Source of the DNA: an uncultured Anaerolineaceae bacterium
GTDB lineage: Bacteria > Chloroflexota > Anaerolineae > Anaerolineales > Anaerolineaceae
NCBI GenBank assembly: GCA_937897615.1
Contig: CALCNO010000054.1
Location: 1 to 13,013 of the forward strand
Direction of reading: 5' to 3'
Length of the DNA stretch: 13,013 bases
The position numbers and the translations under genes are program-made. How positions within the stretch are numbered: the stretch's first letter is position 1; every line of letters begins with the position of its first letter. Of this stretch, positions 1-7,484 are shown piece after piece. The notes under the pieces were generated by a model. That model did no database searches. It was not told the origin of the DNA and saw only the letters and a list, made by a program, of their open reading frames with translations.

Positions 1-877
1 TGCTCTGCTGCCACAAATTGCAATCCTGCCCATCCAGATGCAGCTTGACCTCGCGCGCAAAAGAGCCGCTGGGTAGTTGGAATTCCAGCCAATCCTCGTT
101 TTTGAACATTCCCTGTTTGGTGGCTTTGATGTTATCAATGGAAACTACCGGCGTTTCAAATTGCAGCTTCTGCACCTTTTCGCGCTCGGTGGTCACAAAG
201 AGCACCTTCTTGGTGGCAATCTCCTGGCGCTGTTCAAAGATCAGGCGCTGGTCGGTGAGAAAGAGGATGCCTTCAGGATCTTCCTTGTCTTCGCGGTTGT
301 CACGCATCCACACGGCTTTCACCGTCATGTAAATGGCCTCGCCCGGCAAAAAGCCAAAGCTGGCAGAATCACACTGATCCAGTGCTTTTTCGATCAGGTC
401 TACCTGGTGGGATACCTTACCAAATGATTCTTTGAGGCTGTTGAAGATTTCCTCAACAGCTCGCACGGCCGAATCCACGCGGGTTTCAAAGCTGTCCAGT
501 TCGTTCTGCAGCGTTTTGATTACCAGGGCCGGGGTGGAACCCAGGCTGAGGGCTGCGGCACGCGCTTCCAGCGGGCGCAACTGCGCCTGCAGGGCATTTG
601 CCTGCATAGTGATCTGGTTTTGCACCTGAAAGCGCTTGGCATTCCACTGGTTTTGAAAATCCGTTGCCTGAGCTTCCAGCGCCTTGTTGAAGGCGTACTG
701 GCGCTCGCGGATTTTTTGGATGCGCGTGGGGAAAGCAGCGATCTTCGTTTCCAACTCGGCGGCGCTGTCTCTAACGGAGGAAAAACTGGCCTTTTTGATC
801 AGGTCTGTCAGGTCGCTGCGTACCGAGTCGATATCCCGTTTCAATTGCTCCATCGCGCTGGCGTCATTTGGTTGCAT
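1..877 (-). CDS. Coiled-coil protein with C-terminal GRAM/PH-like domain (3' end beyond window)
   Basis: I do not recognise a named gene. Reading from the ATG at 877 leftwards, the frame stays open for 292 codons to the window edge, so the C-terminus is missing. The start is fixed by an AAGGAGG ribosome binding site five bases upstream. Residues 1-170 are charged, Gln/Glu/Lys-rich and lack Pro-Gly runs or membrane segments, which predicts long helices or a coiled coil. Residues 176-270 look like a GRAM/bacterial PH-like fold: FLPGEAIYM at 176-184, then GILFLTDQRLIF at 203-214, then VSIDNIKATKQGMFKNEDWL at 245-264. No signal peptide is seen, so it should be cytoplasmic. It lies 26 bases after phoU on the same strand, which suggests co-transcription with the pst operon and perhaps a role in phosphate signalling or at the membrane face. 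That role is inference from position only. The domain call is by pattern and not tested by a profile search. Confidence 0.85.
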   Translation of the reverse strand, partial: MQPNDASAMEQLKRDIDSVRSDLTDLIKKASFSSVRDSAAELETKIAAFPTRIQKIRERQYAFNKALEAQATDFQNQWNAKRFQVQNQITMQANALQAQLRPLEARAAALSLGSTPALVIKTLQNELDSFETRVDSAVRAVEEIFNSLKESFGKVSHQVDLIEKALDQCDSASFGFLPGEAIYMTVKAVWMRDNREDKEDPEGILFLTDQRLIFEQRQEIATKKVLFVTTEREKVQKLQFETPVVSIDNIKATKQGMFKNEDWLEFQLPSGSFAREVKLHLDGQDCNLWQQS

Positions 878-882
878 CAAAA

Positions 883-889
883 CCTCCTT
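883..889 (-). promoter_or_regulatory. Strong ribosome binding site of the gene after phoU
   Basis: On the minus strand this reads AAGGAGG and ends five bases before the ATG at 877. It is one of the best Shine-Dalgarno matches in the window. It sits inside the 26-base gap after the phoU stop, so it supports a separately and well translated gene rather than read-through sequence. Confidence 0.8.
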
Positions 890-903
890 GGATTTTAGTC
901 GGA

Positions 904-1578
904 TCAGTCGAGGTGTTTTTTCTCCACTTCCAGTTCGCCCAGTTCGCCTGTGGCCACAAAAACGGTGCGTTCGCAAATGTTGCTCACGCGGTCGGCCATA
1001 CGCTCAAGGTTGTGTGCCACCCACATGAACAGATTGACCGAGTCGATTACTTTTGCCTGTGCGACCATTTCGCGGATCACCGCCTGCTGCACCTTTTGGT
1101 AAAGCGCGTCCACTTTATCGTCTTCGGCGGGAATCTTGCGCGCCGTCAGTGGATCTTCGTTGATAAAGGCGGTGAGCGACCTGTGGAGCATATCCACAGC
1201 CAGGCGCGCCATTTCTTCTATCTCACGCAGGGGCAAAGGAATATCCAGATCGCCAAGGCGCACCACCACTTTGGCGATTCCTTTGGCGTAGTCGCCCATG
1301 CGCTCGATTTCTGCGGAGATCTCCAAAAAGGCGGCCAGCAGGCGCAGGTCGTGCGCCAGCGGCTGCTGCGTGGCGATGAGGATCAGCGTTGAATTCTCGA
1401 TGGCATAGCGCTTTTCGTTGACGTTAACATCGGCGTTGTAGATGGCTTTGGCGCCTTCGATATCCTTTTTCTTCAGGCATTCCACCGATTTCAGCGTTGC
1501 CTGTTCAACCATGCTTCCCATCAGAAGTAGTTCATCTTGAATTTGGTGTATGTGAAGTAGTAAGTTTTCTCGTACCAT
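904..1578 (-). CDS. phoU: Phosphate transport system regulatory protein PhoU
   Basis: A 224-residue all-helical protein of the usual PhoU length. PhoU is a cytoplasmic negative regulator that links the Pst transporter to the PhoR kinase and damps phosphate uptake and Pho signalling when phosphate is plentiful. Two PhoU repeats are visible, each with the metal-binding E/DxxxD signature: ERMGD at 92-96 and ERMAD at 192-196. The conserved segment LAHDLRLL lies at 74-81. The short acidic/basic tail GELGELEVEKKHLD follows the second repeat. The ATG is 18 bases after the pstB stop, with only a modest AAAGGG upstream. Gene order pstB-phoU is the classical one, and the gene downstream is an unusual extra member. 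Confidence 0.96.
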   Translation of the reverse strand: MVRENLLLHIHQIQDELLLMGSMVEQATLKSVECLKKKDIEGAKAIYNADVNVNEKRYAIENSTLILIATQQPLAHDLRLLAAFLEISAEIERMGDYAKGIAKVVVRLGDLDIPLPLREIEEMARLAVDMLHRSLTAFINEDPLTARKIPAEDDKVDALYQKVQQAVIREMVAQAKVIDSVNLFMWVAHNLERMADRVSNICERTVFVATGELGELEVEKKHLD

Positions 1579-1596
1579 GTTATGCCCTTTGTCGCT

Positions 1597-2367
1597 TTAT
1601 CCAAAGCGTCCTGAGATATAGTCCTCGGTTGATTTGTGGTGCGGCCGGGTGAACACCTGGCTGGTCTCGCCATACTCCACCATCATCCCGGCACGGTCGG
1701 CATCCATTGTAAAGTAGGCGGTAAAGTCTGAGGCGCGGCCAGCTTGCTGCATGTTATGCGTCACAATGATGATCGTATAGTTACTTGATAATTCTCGCAT
1801 TAAATCCTCAATTTTCAAAGTGGCAATTGGGTCCAATGCGGAACAGGGTTCATCCATCAGGATGATATCGGGGGTCACTGCCAGTGCTCGCGCAATGCAA
1901 AGGCGCTGCTGTTGTCCGCCTGAAAGCGACAAAGCCGATTTCTGCAAGTGGTCTTTGACCTCATCCCAAAGAGCGGCTTTTCGCAAGCAGCTCTCCACCA
2001 GCTCCGCCAGGTTGCCGGAATAATGGTTGATGCGTGCTCCCCAGGCAACGTTATCAAAGATCGACTTAGGGAAGGGGTTGGGTTTTTGAAAGACCATGCC
2101 GATGTGCTGGCGCACCAGCACCGGGTCTACATCCTTATCATAGATGTTTTTACCCCTGAATAGCACGCTCCCACTGGCGTGGGCTGCGGGGATAAAATCA
2201 TTCATGCGGTTGAAGGCACGCAGAACGGTGCTCTTGCCGCACCCGGAAGGCCCAATGATGGCGGTGATCTTTTTGGGTTCAATCTGCAAGTTCACGTGCT
2301 TAACGGCACGGAAATCGCTGTAGTAGATATCCAGTTCTTGAGTTTCAATTGCCCATTGTTTTTTCAT
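1597..2367 (-). CDS. pstB: Phosphate ABC transporter ATP-binding protein PstB
   Basis: A 256-residue ATPase, the normal length for PstB, which powers phosphate import through PstA-PstC at the cytoplasmic face of the membrane. All ABC motifs are present: Walker A GPSGCGKST at 39-47, the Q-loop with the PstB-typical VFQKPNPFP at 92-100, the signature LSGGQQQR at 148-155, Walker B ILMDE at 169-173 followed by the PstB-type PCSALDP, and the H-loop THNMQQA at 203-209. The C-terminal EYG and DYISGRFG endings are characteristic of the family. The ATG lies nine bases after the pstA stop, with AGGA upstream, so translation of the two is probably linked. No key residue is missing, and an active transporter subunit is expected. 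Confidence 0.97.
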   Translation of the reverse strand: MKKQWAIETQELDIYYSDFRAVKHVNLQIEPKKITAIIGPSGCGKSTVLRAFNRMNDFIPAAHASGSVLFRGKNIYDKDVDPVLVRQHIGMVFQKPNPFPKSIFDNVAWGARINHYSGNLAELVESCLRKAALWDEVKDHLQKSALSLSGGQQQRLCIARALAVTPDIILMDEPCSALDPIATLKIEDLMRELSSNYTIIIVTHNMQQAGRASDFTAYFTMDADRAGMMVEYGETSQVFTRPHHKSTEDYISGRFG

Positions 2368-2376
2368 AAATAATTC

Positions 2377-3624
2377 CTAGTGATTTTTTTGAATGCGGTT
2401 GCGCCACAGGATTGCCACGGCGTTTATTGAAAGAAGCATGATCAGCAAGACGATGATAGCAGCCGCGGCCGCACTGCGATATTCCGTTTGCGGACGGGTG
2501 GTCCAGTTGTAGATCTGGATTGGCAGCGCGGTAAAGTTGGAAAACAAGCCGCTAGGATCTTTGGTGATATACGTGGCGGCGCCAACGATGATCAGCGGTG
2601 CGGTTTCTCCAAGTCCGCGCGAGACAGCCAAAATGGTGCCGGTGAGAATACCCGACAGCGCCGAGGGCAGCACGTGGTACCAGATGGTTTGCCATTGAGT
2701 GGCGCCAATACCATAGCTGGCCAGCCGCAGTGAGTTGGGAACGGCGCGGATGGCTTCCTGCGAGTTGGTGATGAGGATAGGCAGGATGAGCATAGCCATT
2801 GTCAGCCCGGCGGCAAGAATGGTGCGGCTGTTGGTAGCATCGAGGCCAAAGAGACTGCCGCTGGTGAGCGGCGCCATTGCGCGCACAAAGATTGCCAACC
2901 CCAGGATGCCGTAGAGGATGGAAGGCACGCCGGCCAGGTTATCGATATTGGTCTGGATCAGGCGCGCCAACCGGCTGTCTTTGGAGGCATATTCCTCAAG
3001 GTAAATCGCTGTGCTCACCCCCAGCGGAAAACCAACCAGGATGGCAATAAGGATGATGAAAAATGAACCCAGGATAGCGGTGCGAACACCGGATTGCTCT
3101 GCTTTCATGGCCATGGTGTTGGTGATGAACGCCCAATTGAGCCAGGAACGCATCTCAACGCGCGCCTGGGGATACTCTTGCAGGATCTCTGCGCGGAGGG
3201 TTTTGCCATGCAGGAGCGCATCAAACAGGTTATAAGTGGCAACGATTGAGGTCTTGAAGACCTCACTTTCCACCAGTTCTCGTAGTTGCTCTTCGTTTCT
3301 ATCGTTGAGGGGTCTGTCGCGTTCAAGAGTCTTGAAGCGGTTGGCAGTGAGATTGTTTTGCAGCAGGCTGATCAACTCCTCTTTGCTGAGTTTTTCCAGG
3401 GGCTGGCTGATGAGGGTAGCGCGATCTACTTTATCCACTGTGCCGGTCAGCGTAAATGCCTGGTTGAGGATGGTGAGCAGCAGAATTGCCAGTGCCAGTA
3501 TGGCGATAAGGTTGGAAGCGTTAAAAAAGAACTTGCTCAACTGGTTGAGCTGCTTTCGCGGGTTACGTTTTCCTTTGGAAGATAAAAAATTGTTCTCTTC
3601 TGGCGGCAATGGATTGGGGCTCAT
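2377..3624 (-). CDS. pstA: Phosphate ABC transporter permease PstA with large N-terminal extracytoplasmic insertion
   Basis: Inner-membrane permease that forms the phosphate channel with PstC. At 415 residues it is well above the roughly 280-300 of the compact PstA form. After a charged cytoplasmic start (1-35) comes a first membrane helix at about 36-56. A hydrophilic stretch of about 125 residues (57-182) follows, then the standard permease core with further helices to about 405. The segment WLNWAFITN at 161-169 and the following run into GFPLGVSTAIYLEEY (198-212) resemble PstA proteins that carry a DUF3333-type N-terminal domain. The EAA coupling loop that contacts PstB is at about 290-320 (EAIRAVPNSLRLASYGIGAT within it). 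The ATG overlaps the pstC stop as ATGA and has GAGGTG upstream, indicating translational coupling. The domain name is from memory of the family; permease identity is secure. Confidence 0.95.
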   Translation of the reverse strand: MSPNPLPPEENNFLSSKGKRNPRKQLNQLSKFFFNASNLIAILALAILLLTILNQAFTLTGTVDKVDRATLISQPLEKLSKEELISLLQNNLTANRFKTLERDRPLNDRNEEQLRELVESEVFKTSIVATYNLFDALLHGKTLRAEILQEYPQARVEMRSWLNWAFITNTMAMKAEQSGVRTAILGSFFIILIAILVGFPLGVSTAIYLEEYASKDSRLARLIQTNIDNLAGVPSILYGILGLAIFVRAMAPLTSGSLFGLDATNSRTILAAGLTMAMLILPILITNSQEAIRAVPNSLRLASYGIGATQWQTIWYHVLPSALSGILTGTILAVSRGLGETAPLIIVGAATYITKDPSGLFSNFTALPIQIYNWTTRPQTEYRSAAAAAIIVLLIMLLSINAVAILWRNRIQKNH

Positions 3625-4541
3625 TCGTACACCTCGCGGAACTTTTTTGACACCCGGCGGCTGATGAGGTTAAAGACCAGGGTGATGGCGAACAGGAGCA
3701 GCCCGATGGCAAAGATGCTGTTGTAATCCGGGGTATCGTAACCCAGGTCGCCACCGCTGATGCGTGCAATGTAGCCCGTCATGGTCTCGGCAGCCGCCAG
3801 TGGGTTGAAGGTGAACTTGGGGCCGGACCCCGCGGCAATGGCTACGATCATTGTTTCGCCAAAGGCGCGCGAGACCGCCAGGATCACCGAGGAGATAATG
3901 CCCGAGAGCGCAGCCGGGAACACCACGCGCAGCGATGTCTCAAAGCGCGTGGCACCCAGCCCAAATGCGGCATCGCGCAGGGAGCGCGGCACGGCGTGCA
4001 AGGCATCCTCGCTCATGGAGCTGATGAGCGGCAGGATCATGATTCCCATCACCAGGCCGGCCGAGAGCATATTGTAGATCTCCACGTTGTTCTCACCAAA
4101 AATCAGGCGCAGCAGCGGTGTCATAAAGGTGAGTGCAAAATACCCGTACACCACGGTGGGAATGCCCGCCAGGATTTCGAGGATGGGCTTGATGATTCCC
4201 CTAGCACGCTGGCTGGCGTATTCGCTCAGGTACAGGGCAGCGCCTAACCCCAGCGGTACGGCCACCAGCATGGCAAAAAAGCTGGTGATGACGGTTGATA
4301 CCACCAGGGGAAGGACGCCAAATTCACCAATGGATGGCTGCCAACTGGTGGTGCCAAAGAATTCTTTGAGGGTCACCCCCGGGGTTCTAAAGAAAAGAAT
4401 GGATTCTTTGCCCAGTTCGTAAACCAGGCCCAGTGTCGTCAGAATGGAAAGCAGCGCCGCGGTAGTGATGAGCCCACGGATCAGCCCCTCAGACCAACGC
4501 CGCTTTTTTTGAATGAAGATTGCAGATTGTGTATTGTCCAT
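3621..4541 (-). CDS. pstC: Phosphate ABC transporter permease PstC
   Basis: A 306-residue inner-membrane permease of typical PstC length, partner of PstA. Six membrane helices are likely, at about 22-44, 76-107, 120-142, 160-178, 209-235 and 275-295. The extracytoplasmic loop after helix 1 holds the PstC-type FFGTTSWQPS (61-70) and FGVLPLVVST (74-83). The EAA coupling loop lies at 178-209, with HAVPRSLRDAAFGLGATR inside it. SRAFGETMIVAIAAG (224-238) is the conserved transport-helix segment. The ATG at 4541 has no recognisable Shine-Dalgarno sequence, and the bases before it carry the arm of a perfect inverted repeat, so its initiation rate may be low or structure-dependent compared with pstS. 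It overlaps pstA by four bases. Confidence 0.96.
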   Translation of the reverse strand: MDNTQSAIFIQKKRRWSEGLIRGLITTAALLSILTTLGLVYELGKESILFFRTPGVTLKEFFGTTSWQPSIGEFGVLPLVVSTVITSFFAMLVAVPLGLGAALYLSEYASQRARGIIKPILEILAGIPTVVYGYFALTFMTPLLRLIFGENNVEIYNMLSAGLVMGIMILPLISSMSEDALHAVPRSLRDAAFGLGATRFETSLRVVFPAALSGIISSVILAVSRAFGETMIVAIAAGSGPKFTFNPLAAAETMTGYIARISGGDLGYDTPDYNSIFAIGLLLFAITLVFNLISRRVSKKFREVYE

Positions 4542-4555
4542 AGTGTTTTAACAGG

Positions 4556-4590
4556 TAAATTGGCCACCGCGTACACTGGTGGCCAATTTA
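4556..4590. promoter_or_regulatory. Perfect 13-bp inverted repeat between pstS and pstC
   Basis: The arms at 4556-4568 (TAAATTGGCCACC) and 4578-4590 are exact reverse complements around a nine-base spacer. In the minus-strand transcript this makes a 13-bp stem that begins 12 bases after the pstS stop and ends 14 bases before the pstC start. No run of T follows on either strand, so it is not a standard intrinsic terminator. The likely role, by analogy with binding-protein operons, is to stabilise the pstS message against 3' decay or lower downstream expression, giving more PstS than permease. A protein-binding palindrome is the alternative. Confidence 0.75.
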
Positions 4591-4602
4591 CAAGAGGATA
4601 GC

Positions 4603-5640
4603 TTATTTGAGGGCGTTTTCAAGCGCTGCTTTGGATTCAGCTAACGCTGCATCACTGGCAGGGAAGTAACCTACCTCACCAATCACCTCATTGACACGTT
4701 CGAGGTAGAACTTGATGAAGGCTGCCACCTGCGGTTTGCTCTTGAGGATGCTGGCATCCGAGTAGATGTAGAGCGGGCGAGAAAGCTTGTAGGAACCATC
4801 TTCGGCGGTCTCAAAGGAAGGGGAAATTCCATCAATGGAGACGGCTTTCAAATTGGCTTCCTGTTCCTTGAAGTAAGCAAACCCGAAGTAACCAATGGCG
4901 TAGGGGCTGCCTTCCACACCCTGTACCAGCACGTTGTCGTCCTCGCTGGTCTGAAGGTTGGAAACCGCCAGCGACAGGGCTTTGGCTTCATCGAGGGTGG
5001 CCAGGCTGAGAGGTTTCTGCACGATCACTTCGTTGAAGAAGTCGAAAGTGCCGCTGTCGGTGCCGGGGGTAAAGCGCAGGATGTCTTCATCCGGCCAGGA
5101 GGGATTCACATCCGACCATTTCTTGGCATCGCTGGCAAAAATTTTCCCTAATTCTTCGGTAGTCACATTGGTGAGGAAGGTGTTGTCCTTGCTCACGACC
5201 ACGGCGATGGCATCGGTGCCCACGCGGAAGGCGATGGGGGTACGGCCAATGGCAGTGCACAACTCAACCTCAGAATCCTTGATCGCGCGGCTGGCGTTGG
5301 CAATGTCCACTTCACCGGTTTTGCAGAAGCGCTCAAACCCGCCGCCGGTACCAACCGAGGCGATGGTGTGCTGGCCGGTGTAGCCTTCAGACTCAAAGAG
5401 GGCTTCTACGGCTTCGCTGAGGGGGTAAACAGTGGAGGAACCCGCAGAGGTAATATCACCGCTGACGTTGGCCGGGTCATTGGGATCCAGCGTTGGGGTA
5501 GGGACAACCTCGGTGGCCGCAGGGGCTTCGGTGGTCATCACTGGCGCCTGGGTGGGGGTCGCTGCCTGGGCACAGGCTGAAAGAACCAAAGCCGCAACCA
5601 GCAGGACACTTACAAGTACAGCATTTTTCTTCAATCTCAT
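4603..5640 (-). CDS. pstS: Phosphate ABC transporter substrate-binding lipoprotein PstS
   Basis: Extracytoplasmic phosphate-binding protein that delivers phosphate to PstA-PstC. I start it at the ATG at 5640, giving 345 residues, because AAGGAG lies six bases upstream and a canonical lipoprotein signal follows at once: MRLKKN, a hydrophobic core, and the lipobox LSAC with the lipidated Cys at residue 23. A Thr/Pro/Ala-rich linker (about 27-57) tethers the domain. Phosphate-contact motifs are all visible: AGSSTVYPL at 65-73, SVGTGGGFERFC at 95-106, DIANASR at 112-118 and PGTDSGTFDFF at 192-202. GSPYAIGYFGFAY (244-256) is also typical of the family. An in-frame ATG at 5715 would add 25 residues, but these run through the Pho repeats and lack a ribosome site. 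As the first pst gene behind the Pho box it should be strongly induced by phosphate starvation. Confidence 0.95.
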   Translation of the reverse strand: MRLKKNAVLVSVLLVAALVLSACAQAATPTQAPVMTTEAPAATEVVPTPTLDPNDPANVSGDITSAGSSTVYPLSEAVEALFESEGYTGQHTIASVGTGGGFERFCKTGEVDIANASRAIKDSEVELCTAIGRTPIAFRVGTDAIAVVVSKDNTFLTNVTTEELGKIFASDAKKWSDVNPSWPDEDILRFTPGTDSGTFDFFNEVIVQKPLSLATLDEAKALSLAVSNLQTSEDDNVLVQGVEGSPYAIGYFGFAYFKEQEANLKAVSIDGISPSFETAEDGSYKLSRPLYIYSDASILKSKPQVAAFIKFYLERVNEVIGEVGYFPASDAALAESKAALENALK

Positions 5641-5646
5641 TCTTTT

Positions 5647-5652
5647 CTCCTT
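5647..5652 (-). promoter_or_regulatory. Ribosome binding site that fixes the pstS start
   Basis: Reads AAGGAG on the minus strand, six bases before the ATG at 5640. It decides between this start and the in-frame ATG 25 codons upstream, which has no such site. Confidence 0.75.
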
Positions 5653-5658
5653 ATTTTT

Positions 5659-5664
5659 TGTATG
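5659..5664 (-). promoter_or_regulatory. Possible -10 element of the pstS promoter
   Basis: CATACA on the minus strand, a weak match to TATAAT, lies just downstream of the last TTAAC repeat and about 18 bases before the start codon. PhoB-type activators often replace a -35 box, so an imperfect promoter is expected here. The call is tentative. Confidence 0.3.
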
Positions 5665-5668
5665 CTTG

Positions 5669-5725
5669 GATGTTAACCCTTGCACGTTAAGGGAAGAAGA
5701 ATGTTCTGTTAACAACTGGTTAAGG
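5669..5725 (-). promoter_or_regulatory. Likely Pho box: four TTAAC direct repeats upstream of pstS
   Basis: On the minus strand, TTAAC occurs four times in the 86-base gap between phoR and pstS. The plus-strand GTTAA copies begin at 5672, 5686, 5708 and 5719. Aligned ten-mers are CCTTAACCAG, TGTTAACAGA, CCTTAACGTG and GGTTAACATC. Three of the copies are spaced by 11 and 22 bases, one and two helical turns, and the fourth by 14. Eleven-base-spaced TTAAC-like repeats are the binding pattern of B. subtilis PhoP (TTAACA) and of the cyanobacterial PhoB homologue (CTTAACCT). phoB lies two genes upstream, so the most likely ligand is encoded next door. Binding itself is inferred. Confidence 0.7.
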
Positions 5726-5726
5726 T

Positions 5727-7484
5727 TTAACGGATTTGTGGGATGGTGAACATGAACGTGGAGCCTTTGCCCGGTTGGCTGGTAGCCCAGATGCTGCCGC
5801 CGTGGCTTTCAACGATGTGGCGGGCGATGGATAGCCCCAAACCGGTTCCGCCGCTGGCCCTGGCCCGGTCGGTCTTGTAGAAGCGTTCAAAGATTCTTTC
5901 CAGGTCGCTTTCCGAAATGCCGATGCCGCTATCCTCAACGCTGAAGAGAATGTTGTGGCCGTCAACACCTGCACTGATCTTGATCCTGCCGCCCGGGTTG
6001 GTGAATTTGATGGCATTGTGCAGCAGATTGACGATCACCTGTTCGATGCGGCTGCTGTCGGCGTTGGCCTTTGGCAGGTTCTTTGGCAGGTCAGTTTGCA
6101 TCTCAATGCCGGCTCTTTCGGCCTGGAGCCGCATGCGTTCGATGGCGGCTTCGGCCAGCGCGCGCGGGTCAGTGGCTTTGCGCTTGAGGGGTACCCTGCC
6201 GGATTCGATCTTGGAAAGGTCCAGCAATTCCTGCACAATCTGCGTTAGATTGTCGATTTCCATGTTCATCTGCTGTAAAAAGTGCTCGGCCTGTTTTTCG
6301 TCTTTGATGGCGCCATCGGTGAGCGTCTCTACCAGCAGCTTGAGCGAGGTGAGCGGGGTGCGCAATTCGTGAGAGACATTGCTCACAAAGTCCTGGCGCA
6401 CGGTTTGCAGTTTGTGCAAGAGCGTAAGGTCCTGAAAGAGCAGCAGGATATCCCCGGAGGGATTTCCCCTGATGGGAGAGGCCGTTACCTGTACGCTCTC
6501 CTGAGCCGTGGTGGTTTGAATAAAGCCGGATTGAACGGTTTGGGTGGCCTGGCACTGCTTCCAAAGCTCCAGCACCTGGTGGTGCCGTACCACCTCAGCC
6601 AGCGAGCTGTTGTTGGGGTTTGGCGAATCAACCTGGAATAATTCCATTGCCGCCGGGTTCATCAAAGTCACGTTGCCAGTTTCATCCACCAGCATCACCC
6701 CGTCCTTCATGTTGGACAGAATGGCATCGTTCTTGGCTCTTTCGCCTTCGATTGAAGCCACCTGCACTGCGATTTGTTCCACCATTGTGTTGAAGGAAGA
6801 GGCGATGGTGCCGATTTCATCCTGCCGGTTGGTTTCTTCAATTTTGCTGAGGTTGCCCAGAGAAAGGTCGCGCACCTTCTGGCTGATGCGCAGCAGAGGA
6901 TTCACTTTTGCGCCGGATTGCACGAACATTAAGATCAGGCTGAGGGCAATTCCCGCAATGCTCACCAGAAGGATGAACTCTCTGTACTGTGCCATTGTGG
7001 TATCGATCAGGGTGATGGGCTTTGCCAGCCGCACCACGGCAATGACCTTTCCATCCTGGATGACCGGCGAAGCGCAATAGAGCAGGCGCGTATGCAGGGT
7101 GGCACTGGTGCGGATGGCGGTAGTGGTTTGTCCCTGCAGAGCGGCTTGCACCTCCGGCCGGGTGAGGTGGTTCTCAAGTGAGGTGGGGTCTGTCTCGGAT
7201 TCGCCGATGACCTGCCCATCCGGGAGGATGATCGTCACCCGGTCACCGGTGGCTGTTGCCAGCACATGCACCAGATCTGCCACTTTTTGTGCTTCCAGCG
7301 GCCCGCCGGAAAGAAGCATCTGGTTGGCCGCCAGTTGTGTCTCTGCGGAAAGCTCGTTCTTCCAGTTTTCAAGAACAAAATTTTCAAAATAGCGCGTGGT
7401 GGCAAAGGCCATCACCAGCATCAGCAGGGTGATCACCACCACGTAAGGGATAGCCGTTTTCTTGATGAACGAGATGCTTTTCAT
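5727..7484 (-). CDS. phoR: Membrane sensor histidine kinase PhoR
   Basis: Sensor kinase that phosphorylates PhoB when phosphate is scarce. From the ATG at 7484 it has 585 residues. Order: a membrane helix at about 11-28; an extracytoplasmic Cache-like sensor at about 30-165 (containing LLYCASPVIQDGKVIAVVRL, 134-153); a second helix at about 170-189; a HAMP linker to about 245; a PAS domain at about 252-352 (GVMLVDETGNVTLMNPAAMELF, 262 onward); HisKA with FVSNVSHELRTPL and phospho-accepting His372; then the HATPase domain with N-box NLLHNAIKF (486-494), DSGIGI (518-523) and GGTGLGLSIA (545-554). The ATG shares one base with the phoB stop and has GAGGGG just upstream; a GTG one codon earlier (7487) is the alternative start. 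Its place beside phoB and upstream of pst supports PhoR rather than a general kinase. Confidence 0.93.
   Translation of the reverse strand: MKSISFIKKTAIPYVVVITLLMLVMAFATTRYFENFVLENWKNELSAETQLAANQMLLSGGPLEAQKVADLVHVLATATGDRVTIILPDGQVIGESETDPTSLENHLTRPEVQAALQGQTTTAIRTSATLHTRLLYCASPVIQDGKVIAVVRLAKPITLIDTTMAQYREFILLVSIAGIALSLILMFVQSGAKVNPLLRISQKVRDLSLGNLSKIEETNRQDEIGTIASSFNTMVEQIAVQVASIEGERAKNDAILSNMKDGVMLVDETGNVTLMNPAAMELFQVDSPNPNNSSLAEVVRHHQVLELWKQCQATQTVQSGFIQTTTAQESVQVTASPIRGNPSGDILLLFQDLTLLHKLQTVRQDFVSNVSHELRTPLTSLKLLVETLTDGAIKDEKQAEHFLQQMNMEIDNLTQIVQELLDLSKIESGRVPLKRKATDPRALAEAAIERMRLQAERAGIEMQTDLPKNLPKANADSSRIEQVIVNLLHNAIKFTNPGGRIKISAGVDGHNILFSVEDSGIGISESDLERIFERFYKTDRARASGGTGLGLSIARHIVESHGGSIWATSQPGKGSTFMFTIPQIR

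Noticed and set aside
868..1392. Plus-strand open frame (174 codons) opposite phoU
   Set aside because: His-rich antisense translation with no motifs; PhoU on the other strand is certain.
4556..4590. The pstS-pstC hairpin as a rho-independent terminator
   Set aside because: No T-run follows the stem on either strand, and the pst genes downstream need to be transcribed.
5678..5693. Short CCCTT/AAGGG stem after phoR as a terminator
   Set aside because: Only five base pairs, no T-run after it, and it is a by-product of the TTAAC repeats.
5641..5715. A longer pstS reading frame starting at the ATG at 5715
   Set aside because: The extra 25 residues precede a clean lipoprotein signal, have no ribosome binding site and run through the TTAAC repeats. 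The ATG at 5640 with AAGGAG fits far better.
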